Source: Streptomyces sp. SLBN-31 (GTDB lineage: Bacteria > Actinomycetota > Actinomycetes > Streptomycetales > Streptomycetaceae). Taken from it: 64,000 nucleotides of DNA. A program made the position numbers and the translations under genes. The notes beneath the pieces were generated by a model. It had not been told where the DNA came from. It searched no databases and was given only the letters and a program-made list of their open reading frames with translations. Below, piece after piece: positions 25,641 to 33,953 of this stretch; position 1 is the first letter of the stretch; each line of letters starts with the position of its first letter. Where the stretch lies: positions 3,100,001 to 3,164,000 of the forward strand of contig NZ_VFNC01000002.1 in assembly GCF_006715395.1 (NCBI RefSeq). The letters run 5' to 3'.

Positions 25641-26627
25641 TCAGCGCCCACCGGAGGACGGGCCGGCCGCCGGGTCCTCGTAGAAGATGTACGTGGCCCG
25701 CTGGGCGACCGCGTCCGGTACCTCGACCTTTTCGGCCTTGGAGCGTTCGGTGACCTGGCGCAGGGCCTCGGCGTCGACCTGGGTCTGGTCGAGGATGAGC
25801 CGTACGGCGTCCTCGACGGCCAGGAAGCGGTTGGGCAGCAGGGTGCAGGTGCGGTAGGCGCTGAAGGCCGCGGCCCGCGGGTTGAGCTGGAGCAGGGCCG
25901 GCAGCCGGTCCCAGTCGTGCGGGAACTCCGCGCCGTCCCAGGGGCGCGGGACGAGCACCGGCTCGCCGAGGTGGCGTAACAGTCCGAGCCGGGCCAGCTG
26001 CCAGACGGCGGCCAGGAACGGGCAGGACCACAGCCGCCGGCCGTCCTGCTCGGACCACAGCTCGACGTCCATGAACACGGAGTGGTTGCGGGCCGCGGTC
26101 TCCTCCGGCGGCTGCCAGCTCCTGACCTCGCCCAGGGCGGCGCGCTCGGTGGTGGGGGTGCGCCGGCCGTTGGCGAGCCAGCCGGTCTGGCCCACGGGCG
26201 GGCGCGAGCCGTTGCTGCCCGGCGGCGGCGACTCGACCAGTCGGTGGGCTACGGATTCGGCGATGTCGATCCGGTCGGCCACCGCGCAGCCCGACTCACG
26301 GGCCAGGTAGTCGATGCCCAGGCCCGCCTTCTCGGCCTCCTTCAGCACCAGCGGGACGAGTTCGGCGGGTGTCGAGAAGCGGGTGAAGTAGTCGTCGATG
26401 AGGAAGCAGGTGCTGATGCGGGGCCGCTTGTCGCCGGTGCGGCGGGCGACGGAGGCGCGGACGGCCTCCACCCACAGCCGCACCTCGGCGAAGTGCTCGC
26501 GCAGCCGCTCCGGGCCCGCCTCGAAGTCCTCCATGTAGAGATGCCCCAACTCCAGGGAGAGGTGGGACAGTTGCACGGACCGGGTGCGGGGCTGCGCCGT
26601 GGTCTCCCGGAAGACGGCCTCGGTCAC
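25641..26627 (-). CDS. SCO2522-family protein (function unknown)
   Basis: 328 residues from GTG 26627, which overlaps the stop of the ATPase gene by 4 bp (GTGA). A longer open frame reaching 27053 lies within the ATPase gene and was rejected. N-terminal TRSVQLSHLSLELGHLYMEDF is followed by ISTCFLIDDYFTRFSTPAELV (~75-95), which is typical of this family and hints at an acidic active or metal site (DDYF). The middle has RNHSVFMDVELWSEQDGRR, and the C-terminus LLPNRFLAVEDAVRLILDQTQVD. Cytoplasmic. No established activity. Confidence 0.8.
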   Translation of the reverse strand: MTEAVFRETTAQPRTRSVQLSHLSLELGHLYMEDFEAGPERLREHFAEVRLWVEAVRASVARRTGDKRPRISTCFLIDDYFTRFSTPAELVPLVLKEAEKAGLGIDYLARESGCAVADRIDIAESVAHRLVESPPPGSNGSRPPVGQTGWLANGRRTPTTERAALGEVRSWQPPEETAARNHSVFMDVELWSEQDGRRLWSCPFLAAVWQLARLGLLRHLGEPVLVPRPWDGAEFPHDWDRLPALLQLNPRAAAFSAYRTCTLLPNRFLAVEDAVRLILDQTQVDAEALRQVTERSKAEKVEVPDAVAQRATYIFYEDPAAGPSSGGR

Positions 26628-27541
26628 ACCTGCTCCCAGTGCTTGTCGTCGGTGATCCGGGCGGCCAGCCGGCTGAGCGCCTGCCACGTCTCCATGTTGG
26701 CGATCTGGCTGTCGAGCACGTCCTCGTCGGTGATGAGCTGCTCGCGCCACTGCAGGACCGGTTCGAGGGGGATGGAGCCGAGGACCTGGCTGTAGCCGAT
26801 GCCGTGGGCGGAGGCGAGCTGCTTGAGGTCGGCGTCGGCCTTGCGCAGCCACGCCGACTGGGTCGGCGAGACCTGGGACCACAGCGGCGACTCGGGGTCG
26901 GGTACGGCGGCCCGTACGAAGCGGATGGCGCCGCGCAGCGCCTCCTCGTCGTGGCCGCGGTCGACCCCCGCGGCGACGATGCCGCGCTCGCCCAGGACCA
27001 GGCTCGCGGCGGCGGCCACATGCTGGCGGGTCCAGCGGTGGAACACCAGCCAACGGGCGGTGACGTGGCTCATCTCCGGCCGTGCGGTGGCCTCCAGGAC
27101 CATGTCGACGGCGTACGAGCGGCCGGCGCTCAGGTCCACGAAGACCAGGTCGAACTCGTAGGACAGTTTCATCAGCAGGTCGGCGCAGAGCCGCACGTGG
27201 TCGCCGGTGGTGGCGAACTCGCCGCCGCCGACGTCGCCGGGCATCAGAACGAGGCGTCCGCAGCCGGGCGGCGGGTCGCGCAGCACCTGGTGCTCGGTGA
27301 CGGCCCAGACGTCTATGCGCTCGGGCTCGACGACCTGGCCGTCGAGGTAGGAGTGCAGGCCGCCGCCCTCGATGGCGAGGCGGGCGTCGGCGACGTCGAA
27401 GACGGCCGAGGCGGTGGGCGAGCCGAAGTCGAAGTCCAGGTAGCAGACGTCGTCCCCGGCCAGTGCCCGGTGGTAGGCGAGGTTGGCGCTGGTGACGGAG
27501 CGGCCCGTGCCCCCCTTGTCGGAGGCGGCGAAGATCAGCAC
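26624..27541 (-). CDS. SCO2523-family ParA/MinD-like ATPase with variant P-loop
   Basis: 305 residues from GTG 27541, 4 bp after the previous gene. The fold is SIMIBI/ParA. The N-terminal AASDKGGTGRSVTSANLA keeps the signature lysine of the deviant Walker A (K9), but the invariant second lysine is arginine (R14) and the following Thr-Thr is Ser-Val. Walker A' YLDFDFGSP (~37-45) and the switch II region LVFVDLSAGRSY (~131-142) are present. ParA/MinD proteins dimerise on ATP and position membranes, plasmids or secretion machines. Whether this variant hydrolyses ATP, only binds it, or binds another nucleotide is open. Centre of the operon, coupled on both sides. Confidence 0.88.
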   Translation of the reverse strand: MLIFAASDKGGTGRSVTSANLAYHRALAGDDVCYLDFDFGSPTASAVFDVADARLAIEGGGLHSYLDGQVVEPERIDVWAVTEHQVLRDPPPGCGRLVLMPGDVGGGEFATTGDHVRLCADLLMKLSYEFDLVFVDLSAGRSYAVDMVLEATARPEMSHVTARWLVFHRWTRQHVAAAASLVLGERGIVAAGVDRGHDEEALRGAIRFVRAAVPDPESPLWSQVSPTQSAWLRKADADLKQLASAHGIGYSQVLGSIPLEPVLQWREQLITDEDVLDSQIANMETWQALSRLAARITDDKHWEQV

Positions 27542-27545
27542 GCCG

Positions 27546-29396
27546 TCACCGTCCCTGGGCCGCGGCCTCGCGGGCCCGGGTGAGCGCGTCGAGCTGGCCC
27601 AGCACGTCGAGCGCCAACGCGTAGGCGGTGCCGGGGCGTTGGTCGAGCAGGTCGCGGGCGCGGCGCAACTTGACCTCGATGTTCCGCAGTTGCATCCCGT
27701 GCCGTCCGTCGTCGGAAGGGGCGGCCTCCATCTGTTCGTTGCCCAGGAGGTGGGCGGCCTCGCTGAGCAACGCCCCGGCCAGTTCGGTCAGTTCGGAGCT
27801 GCGCACAGGGGGTTGCCGGTACATCTCGTGGACCTGGACCATCACCTCGGCGACCCGCTCGGTGATGTTCCACGACACCGGTACATGGCGGGTGACGATC
27901 TCCGCGCCGGGGTAGGCGGCGTGGACGTTGTCCCACAGGCCGGTGCCCTCGCCCTCCCGGATGCGGCGCCGCCACATGTGGCCGAAGGCGTCCTCGGCGA
28001 GGCTGAGCAGCCGGTCGTGCGAGGCGAGGTTGCGCGACAGGGTGCGCAGCTGGATGGTCCGCTTCAGCAGCTGCGCCGAGAAGTCGTGCAGCGACCAGGT
28101 CATGGGCGCGCCGAGCTGTTCGCCGCCCTGGAGGGGCAGTTTGACGCCCGCGTTGTGCAGTTCGAAGACCTTGGGGTCGTCGCGCGTCATCCGGCTGGTG
28201 ATGCGGCCGCGTTCGGCGAGGCGCTCCATGACGGTGACGGTGCGGGCGAGGTCGTCGTCGGTGGCCCGGCGCCGCATCAGGTCGTGGACGAGGATGGCGG
28301 CCACGGAGAGGGAGAAGTACTCGGACTCCAGCTCCTGTCCCGTCGTACGCCAGGGGATGTCCTCCAGGGGCCAGCGGTCGGGGTCGAAGCGGGCGATGCC
28401 GGACCAGTACTGCTGGGTCAGCTCCCAGCGCAGCCGGAGCGCCTCGGCGAGCTTCTGCTGTTCGGCGTTGAGCAGGCCCAGGGTGAGGGTGCGCTCGGAG
28501 AACAGGTCCTGGATGCCGTCGAGGGCGACCACGGTGAAGTACAGGTACGGCACCGCGCGGGCGACGCCCTTGGGCTGCGGCCCGATGGCCTCGTCGGTCT
28601 CGACCTCGGGTGCGTCCTTGACGATGCTCCACGCCCAGCCGCACTCGAAGTACTGGTTCTCGTCCTTGAGGCCTTCCTCGACGTCGATGCCGAGGGACAG
28701 GCTCTCGACGATCGCGGCGCGCAGGGCGCGGAAGCGGCTCTGGTACATGGTCAGCACCTGGCGCTGCGACAGCCGTCCCTGGCCGAGGAGTTCGGTGAGG
28801 TTGCGGCCCTGGTCGGAGTCGGTGTCGAAGGCGTTGACGGTGAAGGAGCGCAGCAGGCCCACCATGGCGGCGGTGAGCCGGTTGCCGGTGGCCGCGCGCA
28901 GCTCGGCGATCGTCTCCTGGATGTCGGTGCGTCTGGTCCTGGTCTCGTAGATCTTCAGGAAGCCGAGGGTGGCCAGGCAGAGGGTGATGGACATGGAGAA
29001 CGAGTCGACGACGTCGAGCCGGCGCTGTTCCTCGGTGAGTTCCTGGGACTTGTCCCCGGAGCCGAAGTAGTAACCCCCCGCGAAGGTGGGTCTCTTGTCC
29101 TCGCCGGTGTGCGTGCGCATGAACTCGGAGGCGGCCCTGACCAGGTTGGCCGGAAGGTCGAGCCGGCCGCCGCCCCGTTTCAGCGCCTGGTGGACGTCCG
29201 CCTGCGTGGTGTCGGGGTCGTCCAGCCGGAACTCGGGGATCTCCGTGGCCGGGTACAGCAGGCAGAGCAGCCGCTCGGCGTCGGCGACGCTGCTCTTCCC
29301 GCCCCACTCGCCCCAGGCCCACTGCCCTTGTTCGAAGGAGTGGCGGCCGATGGCCTGCCAGATGTCCAGCAGATGCTGGCGTGGCTTGATCTGCAT
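27546..29396 (-). CDS. SCO2524-family large helical protein (function unknown)
   Basis: 616 residues, start ATG 29396. Almost entirely alpha-helical by composition and free of signal peptide. Some hydrophobic patches (SITLCLATLGFLKIYETR near residue 140, AVPYLYFTVVALDGI near 270) look buried rather than transmembrane. Conserved-looking islands include YFECGWAWSIVKDAPE (~235) and DRWPLEDIPWRTTGQELESEY (~330). No catalytic signature recognised. It lies 88 bp after the methyltransferase gene and 4 bp before the ATPase gene. As the largest subunit it may be the scaffold of the putative complex. Confidence 0.8.
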   Translation of the reverse strand: MQIKPRQHLLDIWQAIGRHSFEQGQWAWGEWGGKSSVADAERLLCLLYPATEIPEFRLDDPDTTQADVHQALKRGGGRLDLPANLVRAASEFMRTHTGEDKRPTFAGGYYFGSGDKSQELTEEQRRLDVVDSFSMSITLCLATLGFLKIYETRTRRTDIQETIAELRAATGNRLTAAMVGLLRSFTVNAFDTDSDQGRNLTELLGQGRLSQRQVLTMYQSRFRALRAAIVESLSLGIDVEEGLKDENQYFECGWAWSIVKDAPEVETDEAIGPQPKGVARAVPYLYFTVVALDGIQDLFSERTLTLGLLNAEQQKLAEALRLRWELTQQYWSGIARFDPDRWPLEDIPWRTTGQELESEYFSLSVAAILVHDLMRRRATDDDLARTVTVMERLAERGRITSRMTRDDPKVFELHNAGVKLPLQGGEQLGAPMTWSLHDFSAQLLKRTIQLRTLSRNLASHDRLLSLAEDAFGHMWRRRIREGEGTGLWDNVHAAYPGAEIVTRHVPVSWNITERVAEVMVQVHEMYRQPPVRSSELTELAGALLSEAAHLLGNEQMEAAPSDDGRHGMQLRNIEVKLRRARDLLDQRPGTAYALALDVLGQLDALTRAREAAAQGR

Positions 29397-29484
29397 CCCA
29401 TGCCCCTCACACAGGCCGCACTGCCGTCACTTGAGGAATGTCCCTCTTCTGTTGTGAAGATCCGCAGTGTCGAACAACCACTGA

Positions 29485-30279
29485 TCAGACGGCCGGAATT
29501 TCCGAGTCCGTATTCTTTCGCCAGCCGTGGGCCAGGATCATTCCCGAATATCCGTCGCGCACACCTGGCTCGGCCTTCAACCGCTGCACCTCGAAGGGCC
29601 CGGCGAATGGTTCGAGGCTCTCGCGGACCTCGGTTTCCCCGACGTCGCAGGCCGGGAAGAAATGCTCGCCGACGTGGTAGCCCTTCGAGTGCTCCATGAA
29701 GGCGGCGGCGAAGGGGGCGCCGGGGGCGAGGGCGCCCATGAAGCGCTCGACACCCAGGGTGAACTCCCGGGGGTCCGCGGTCATCGACTCGGCGACGAAG
29801 AACATGGTCCCGACCGACCAGCGGGCGCCGAAGCGCTCCAGCCCGAAGATGCTGCCCTGCTCGACCTCGGCCACCTTGCGGAAGCGCTCGCGGGGGTCGA
29901 AGTCGAGGGCGGCGTACGCCTCGTGCTCGCACAGGGCGCCCCAGAACGGGTCCCAGGCGTCGTCGTAGGAGTCGATCTGACTCTTGAGGTAGCGCACGTT
30001 CCCCGGCGAGTGCTCGAAGAGGGTGACCTCGTCGGCCCAGGGCATCATGGAGAACGCGGGATAGAGATTGGCGCCGGCGCCCACGTCGATGCCGTATACC
30101 GGGCCGAGGCCCTGCTTCCGGAAATGACCACCGAAATGTTCCCGAAGAATATTCAGGATCTCCGCGTCCTCTGCCTGTAAGTCGCGGTAGTTGTGATCAA
30201 CGTAGGCGATCGGGTCGAATGAATCCCAGGGCGCGTCGGCATTATGCACCCGGACATCCCCCGACGATCTCAAGGTCAT
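29485..30279 (-). CDS. SCO2525-family SAM-dependent methyltransferase
   Basis: 264 residues from ATG 30279; the open frame continues to 30363 but the conserved part begins with the shorter form and no ribosome site favours the longer one. Rossmann-fold motif I is VYGIDVGAGANLYP (~50-63), motif II VTLFEHSPGNVRYLKSQID (~74-92), and a late-strand motif is MFFVAESMTADPREF (~157-171). The layout recalls the NNMT/PNMT/TEMT small-molecule N-methyltransferases. The substrate is unknown and could be a nucleotide, amine or a partner protein. First gene of the operon, divergent from a GNAT gene. Confidence 0.83.
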   Translation of the reverse strand: MTLRSSGDVRVHNADAPWDSFDPIAYVDHNYRDLQAEDAEILNILREHFGGHFRKQGLGPVYGIDVGAGANLYPAFSMMPWADEVTLFEHSPGNVRYLKSQIDSYDDAWDPFWGALCEHEAYAALDFDPRERFRKVAEVEQGSIFGLERFGARWSVGTMFFVAESMTADPREFTLGVERFMGALAPGAPFAAAFMEHSKGYHVGEHFFPACDVGETEVRESLEPFAGPFEVQRLKAEPGVRDGYSGMILAHGWRKNTDSEIPAV

Positions 30280-30373
30280 TTGACCACGGTACCAGTCCTG
30301 GGAATTACCGTCATGTCCTTCGGCCGGCCGGGGCGCACCGGGGGCGCATGGTGGCGAATGCATTCATGCCCTG

Positions 30374-30395
30374 ATCCGGCCTTGAACGGCCGGAT
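30374..30395. promoter_or_regulatory. 22-bp inverted repeat in the divergent methyltransferase/GNAT region
   Basis: ATCCGGCC (30374-30381) and GGCCGGAT (30388-30395) are perfect arms around TTGAAC. It lies 95 bp upstream of the methyltransferase operon start and 125 bp upstream of the acetyltransferase start. It may be an operator shared by both, or the hairpin of a leader. Confidence 0.4.
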
Positions 30396-30519
30396 TGTCC
30401 CGCTCAAGATGGTCGGAACTCTGCCGAACACTCCGGAAAGACAGACAGACAGGCGTCTCGCCCGTACCACCCGTACGGGTGTCAACGTGACCTTGACTCC
30501 CATCCCGCAGGGGGGCGGC

Positions 30520-31020
30520 ATGACGGCTCTTCCAGAGAAACGTTTTCCTTCCACAGCGAGCAGCGCGGATCGGCCCCTGACGCTCAGAGGCGTCGTCGAG
30601 GCCGACCTTCCCGAGCTCCACCGCCTCGACAAGGAAGCCTTCCCCGAAGAGCCGTACCACTACTTCGAACTGCGCCAGGCCTACGACGTCCACGCCGACC
30701 GCATCCTCGTCCTCGACGACGGCGAGAGCCTGCACGGCTACGTCCTGTTCGTCACCACCTCCGACGGCTACGTGAACTGGATCAAGAGCCTCGCCATCAC
30801 CCACGACCAGCGCGGGCGCGGACTGGGGCGCCGTCTGATGCTGGAGGTGCTGCGCCGGTTGCGCGCGGAGGGCGTCCACCAGGTGCGGCTGACCGTGGAA
30901 CCGACGAACGCGGCCGCGATCACGCTGTACCGCTCCCTCGGCTTCGACTTCGAAGGCGGCGTCCACAAGCACTACTTCGGACCCGGGGAGGACCGGCTGA
31001 TCATGACGCTGGGACTGTGA
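30520..31020 (+). CDS. GNAT N-acetyltransferase (RimI-like)
   Basis: 166 residues from ATG 30520 (a run CAGGGGGGC lies just upstream; the longer upstream frame has no support). Acetyl-CoA-binding motif A is ITHDQRGRGLGRRLMLEVL (~94-112); motif B is VEPTNAAAITLYRSLGFDFEGG (~128-149, split here for description). N-terminal motif PELHRLDKEAFPEEPYHYF is also typical. Transfers acetyl groups to an amine substrate, possibly a protein N-terminus or small molecule. Divergent from the methyltransferase operon; whether it is functionally tied to it is unknown. Confidence 0.85.
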   Translation: MTALPEKRFPSTASSADRPLTLRGVVEADLPELHRLDKEAFPEEPYHYFELRQAYDVHADRILVLDDGESLHGYVLFVTTSDGYVNWIKSLAITHDQRGRGLGRRLMLEVLRRLRAEGVHQVRLTVEPTNAAAITLYRSLGFDFEGGVHKHYFGPGEDRLIMTLGL

Positions 31021-31038
31021 GACGGGTGTGGTCGCGTG

Positions 31039-31710
31039 TCAGGGGGAGACCAGCCCCGCCTCGTACGCCATGATCACCAGCTGCACCCGGTCCCGGGCGT
31101 CCAGCTTGGCGAGGAGGCGGGTCAGGTAGGTCTTGGCGGTGGCGACGCTGATGCACAGCCGCGCGGCGATCTCCGCGTTGGACAGGCCGCTGCCGACGAG
31201 GGTGAGGACCTCGCGTTCGCGGTCGGTGATACCCGTCAACTCCCGCCGGTGGGACCGCTGTTCGGGACGGGCCGCGAAGTCGTGGATCAGGCGGCGGGTC
31301 ACGCTCGGGGCGATCAGCGCGTCGCCGGCCGCCACCACCCGGACCGCGCCGATGATGTCGTCGAGGGCCATGTCCTTGACGAGGAAGCCGGACGCGCCGG
31401 CGCGCAGGGCGGCGTACACGTAGGCGTCGTCGTCGAAGGTCGTCAGGACGACCACGCGTACCTCGCCCTGCGTGCCGGTGATGCGGCGGGTTGCCTCGAT
31501 GCCGTCCATGCCCGGCATCCGGATGTCCATCACCACGACGTCCGGGGCGAGTTCACCCGCCAGCTCCACCGCCTCCTCGCCGCCGGCCGCCTCGCCGACG
31601 ACCTCCACGTCCGCCAGGTCGGCCATGACCATGCTCAGCGCGGTCCGGATGAGTTCCTGGTCGTCGACCAGGAGGACCCGGACGCGCGGTGCGGACGCCG
31701 GCGCCGTCAT
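31039..31710 (-). CDS. Response regulator, NarL/LuxR type
   Basis: 223 residues; the ATG overlaps the kinase stop. Receiver domain with acidic pocket LLVDDQE, phospho-Asp in VVVMDIRMPGMDG (~residue 54) and the conserved Lys in GFLVKDM (~104). Then a LuxR-type helix-turn-helix (LTDREREVLTLVGSGLSNAE..., ~150-215). Partner of the adjacent histidine kinase. The divergent ABC exporter is the most likely local target, probably through the inverted repeat at 32930-32948. Confidence 0.93.
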   Translation of the reverse strand: MTAPASAPRVRVLLVDDQELIRTALSMVMADLADVEVVGEAAGGEEAVELAGELAPDVVVMDIRMPGMDGIEATRRITGTQGEVRVVVLTTFDDDAYVYAALRAGASGFLVKDMALDDIIGAVRVVAAGDALIAPSVTRRLIHDFAARPEQRSHRRELTGITDREREVLTLVGSGLSNAEIAARLCISVATAKTYLTRLLAKLDARDRVQLVIMAYEAGLVSP

Positions 31711-32906
31711 CGGACGGCCGCCGGCAGCGGAAGCCGGGCGGCCACGCGGAAGCCGCCCTCGGCGCGCGGCGCGGCCGTGAACTCGCCGTGCAGCAGGGCG
31801 ACTCGCTCGCGCATGCCGACCAGGCCGAAGCCGGTGTCGGCCGAGCTGCCCCGCCCCAGGCCGTCGTCCGTGATCTCCACGGCGAGTTCCCGCTCGTCGC
31901 GGAAGTCGACGGTGACCCGGCACGCGCGGGTGCCGGCGTGCCGTACGACGTTGGTGACGGACTCCTGGATGATCCGGAACGCCGACAGGTCGATGTCGGG
32001 CGGCAGCGGACACGGCTCGCCCAGCCGGCGCACCTCCACCCGCACGCCCGCGGCGGTCGTCGTGGCCGCCAGCCGGTCGACGTCGGCCAGGCCCGCCGGG
32101 GCGGTGTCCGGGCCCTGTCCGGGGTCGGCGGCCCGCAGGGCGACCAGCATCCGGCGCAGTCCCGTGAGCGTCCGGCGTCCCTCGCTCTCCACCGCCCGCA
32201 TCGCCGTCAGGGCGGCCTCGGGGTGCGCGGTCGCCACCCGGGCTGCCGCGCCCGCCTGGAGGGCGATGATGCCGATGCTGTGGGCGACCGTGTCGTGCAT
32301 CTCCCGTGCTATGCGCAGGCGTTCGGCGGTGACCGCCTGGGCGGCCTGCTCGGCGCCGAGGCGCTGGGCGTGCGCGCGGGACTCGTGCGCGGAGTTGCCC
32401 AGCAGCCAGGCGATCACGGTGACCAGGGCGACGGCCAGTTCGGCGGAGGTGCCGGCGGGCCAGCCGCGCAGCATCCGTACGGCGAGGTAGAGGATGAGGG
32501 TGCCGACCGCCAGGGGCAGGGCTATGAGCCCGGTGCGCCGCGGATGGGCGGCCGCGACGAAGTACAGCGCCACCATGGTGGTGAGGTACTGGGCCATCGG
32601 CAGCTCGGCGACGCCCAGAGTGCTCGTCTCGAAGAGACCGGCGAGGATCGTCAGAGTGACGGCGAGCAGCGGCCTGCGGTGCAGCAGCCGGCCGCCCTGG
32701 AGGGCCAGCGCGGTCGACAGTGCCAGGAAGGTCAGCCCGTCCCAGCGGTAGAGCTGGGCCGCCGGCCACTGCGCGGGCTCCGTCTCGCCGGGCAGCCGGA
32801 AGGTCGTCAGCAGGGTGAACAGCGTGCTCGCGCACCACACGAGCGCGGTCCACGCGGCCGGTGAGACGCGTTTGACCAGGGGCGGCGGAGGCGGGGCTGC
32901 GGGCAT
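31707..32906 (-). CDS. Sensor histidine kinase (HisKA_3/NarX-type)
   Basis: 399 residues from ATG 32906; the frame is open much further upstream but crosses the divergent ABC gene. Four to five transmembrane helices in the first 175 residues with little extracytoplasmic sequence, suggesting intramembrane sensing as in systems guarding antibiotic exporters. The dimerisation/phospho-His box is RLRIAREMHDTVAHSIGI (~195-212), and the ATPase lid region is TGFGLVGMRERVALLHGE (~355-372). Coupled to the response regulator by ATGA. Confidence 0.92.
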   Translation of the reverse strand: MPAAPPPPPLVKRVSPAAWTALVWCASTLFTLLTTFRLPGETEPAQWPAAQLYRWDGLTFLALSTALALQGGRLLHRRPLLAVTLTILAGLFETSTLGVAELPMAQYLTTMVALYFVAAAHPRRTGLIALPLAVGTLILYLAVRMLRGWPAGTSAELAVALVTVIAWLLGNSAHESRAHAQRLGAEQAAQAVTAERLRIAREMHDTVAHSIGIIALQAGAAARVATAHPEAALTAMRAVESEGRRTLTGLRRMLVALRAADPGQGPDTAPAGLADVDRLAATTTAAGVRVEVRRLGEPCPLPPDIDLSAFRIIQESVTNVVRHAGTRACRVTVDFRDERELAVEITDDGLGRGSSADTGFGLVGMRERVALLHGEFTAAPRAEGGFRVAARLPLPAAVR

Positions 32907-32929
32907 GACGCGATCGTAGGGCGGGCGCG

Positions 32930-32948
32930 CGGGCCGGTCATCGGCCCG
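32930..32948. promoter_or_regulatory. Inverted repeat between two-component genes and ABC exporter
   Basis: CGGGCCG (32930-32936), a 5-bp spacer GTCAT, then CGGCCCG (32942-32948). It is in the 132-bp divergent region, 24 bp upstream of the kinase start and 91 bp upstream of the ABC ATPase start. LuxR-type response regulators bind such inverted sites. Confidence 0.4.
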
Positions 32949-33038
32949 TGGACGTACAACCAGGGTCGACAGGCGGCCCGTCGCAGTGTCGGCTCCCGTC
33001 CGATGCCCGGCACCCGCCGTCCGCGGGACCGTGGTCGC

Positions 33039-33953
33039 ATGATCGAAGTCGAGCAGCTCACCAAGCGCTACGGCCCCACGACCGCCGTACGCGAACTGTC
33101 CTTCACCGTCCGCCCCGGCCATGTCACCGGCTTCCTCGGCCCGAACGGCGCGGGCAAGACCACGACGCTGCGGATGCTGCTGGGACTCGTCGAGCCGACC
33201 GCCGGCACCGCGACCATCGGCGGTCACGTCTTCCGCCGCCACCCGCGCGGACTGCGCCACGTCGGCGCGCTCCTCGACGCGCACGACGTGCACGGCGGCC
33301 GCAGCGCGCGGGCGCATCTGCACGCGCTGGCCCGCGGCAACCGCATCCCGCGGCGGCGGGTGGAGGATGTGCTCGCCGAGGTCGGCCTGACCGGGGCGGC
33401 GGCCGGGCGCCGGATCGGCACCTACTCCCTCGGGATGAGGCAGCGGCTCGGCATCGCGGCCGCGTTGCTCGGCGACCCGCCGGTGCTGATGTTCGACGAG
33501 CCGCTCAACGGGCTCGATCCGGAGGGCGTGCTGTGGGTGCGGGGGCTGTTCCGCCGGCTCGCCCGCGAGGGGCGGACCGTGTTCGTCTCCAGTCACCTGA
33601 TGTCCGAGATGGAGCACACCGCCGAGGAGCTCGTCGTCATCGGCCGGGGTGAGCTGATCGCCGCCGAGAGCCTGGCCGAGTTCGCCGCGCGCGGGACGGC
33701 GCCCACGGTGACGGTGCGCTCGCCGGACTCGGGCGCCCTGGCCGCCGTACTGGTGAAGGAAGGGGCGCAGGTGGACCGTCGCGACGACGACACCTTGCAG
33801 GTGCGGGGGGCCGGCGCGGTCCGGGTGGGTGAGCTGGCGCACGAACACCGTTTGCTGCTGTGGGAGTTGACGACGCAGGCCGCCTCGCTGGAGACGGCCT
33901 TCATGGAACTGACGGCCGACAGCGTCGAGTACGCGGCAGGAGAGACGCGATGA
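33039..33953 (+). CDS. ABC exporter ATP-binding protein
   Basis: 304 residues from ATG 33039. Walker A FLGPNGAGKTTTLR (~32-45), signature in YSLGMRQRLGIAAALLG (~129-145), Walker B LMFDEPLNGLDPEG (~151-164), H-loop VSSHLMSEME. The C-terminal ~90 residues are the variable domain of the DrrA/CcmA-like drug and bacteriocin-resistance subfamily. No ribosome site precedes the ATG, so a leaderless or very short leader is possible. Coupled to the permease gene. Confidence 0.92.
   Translation: MIEVEQLTKRYGPTTAVRELSFTVRPGHVTGFLGPNGAGKTTTLRMLLGLVEPTAGTATIGGHVFRRHPRGLRHVGALLDAHDVHGGRSARAHLHALARGNRIPRRRVEDVLAEVGLTGAAAGRRIGTYSLGMRQRLGIAAALLGDPPVLMFDEPLNGLDPEGVLWVRGLFRRLAREGRTVFVSSHLMSEMEHTAEELVVIGRGELIAAESLAEFAARGTAPTVTVRSPDSGALAAVLVKEGAQVDRRDDDTLQVRGAGAVRVGELAHEHRLLLWELTTQAASLETAFMELTADSVEYAAGETR

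Noticed and set aside
25641..27053. 470-codon version of the SCO2522-family gene
   Set aside because: The first ~140 codons lie inside the ATPase gene; GTG 26627 with a 4-bp overlap fits family length and coupling.
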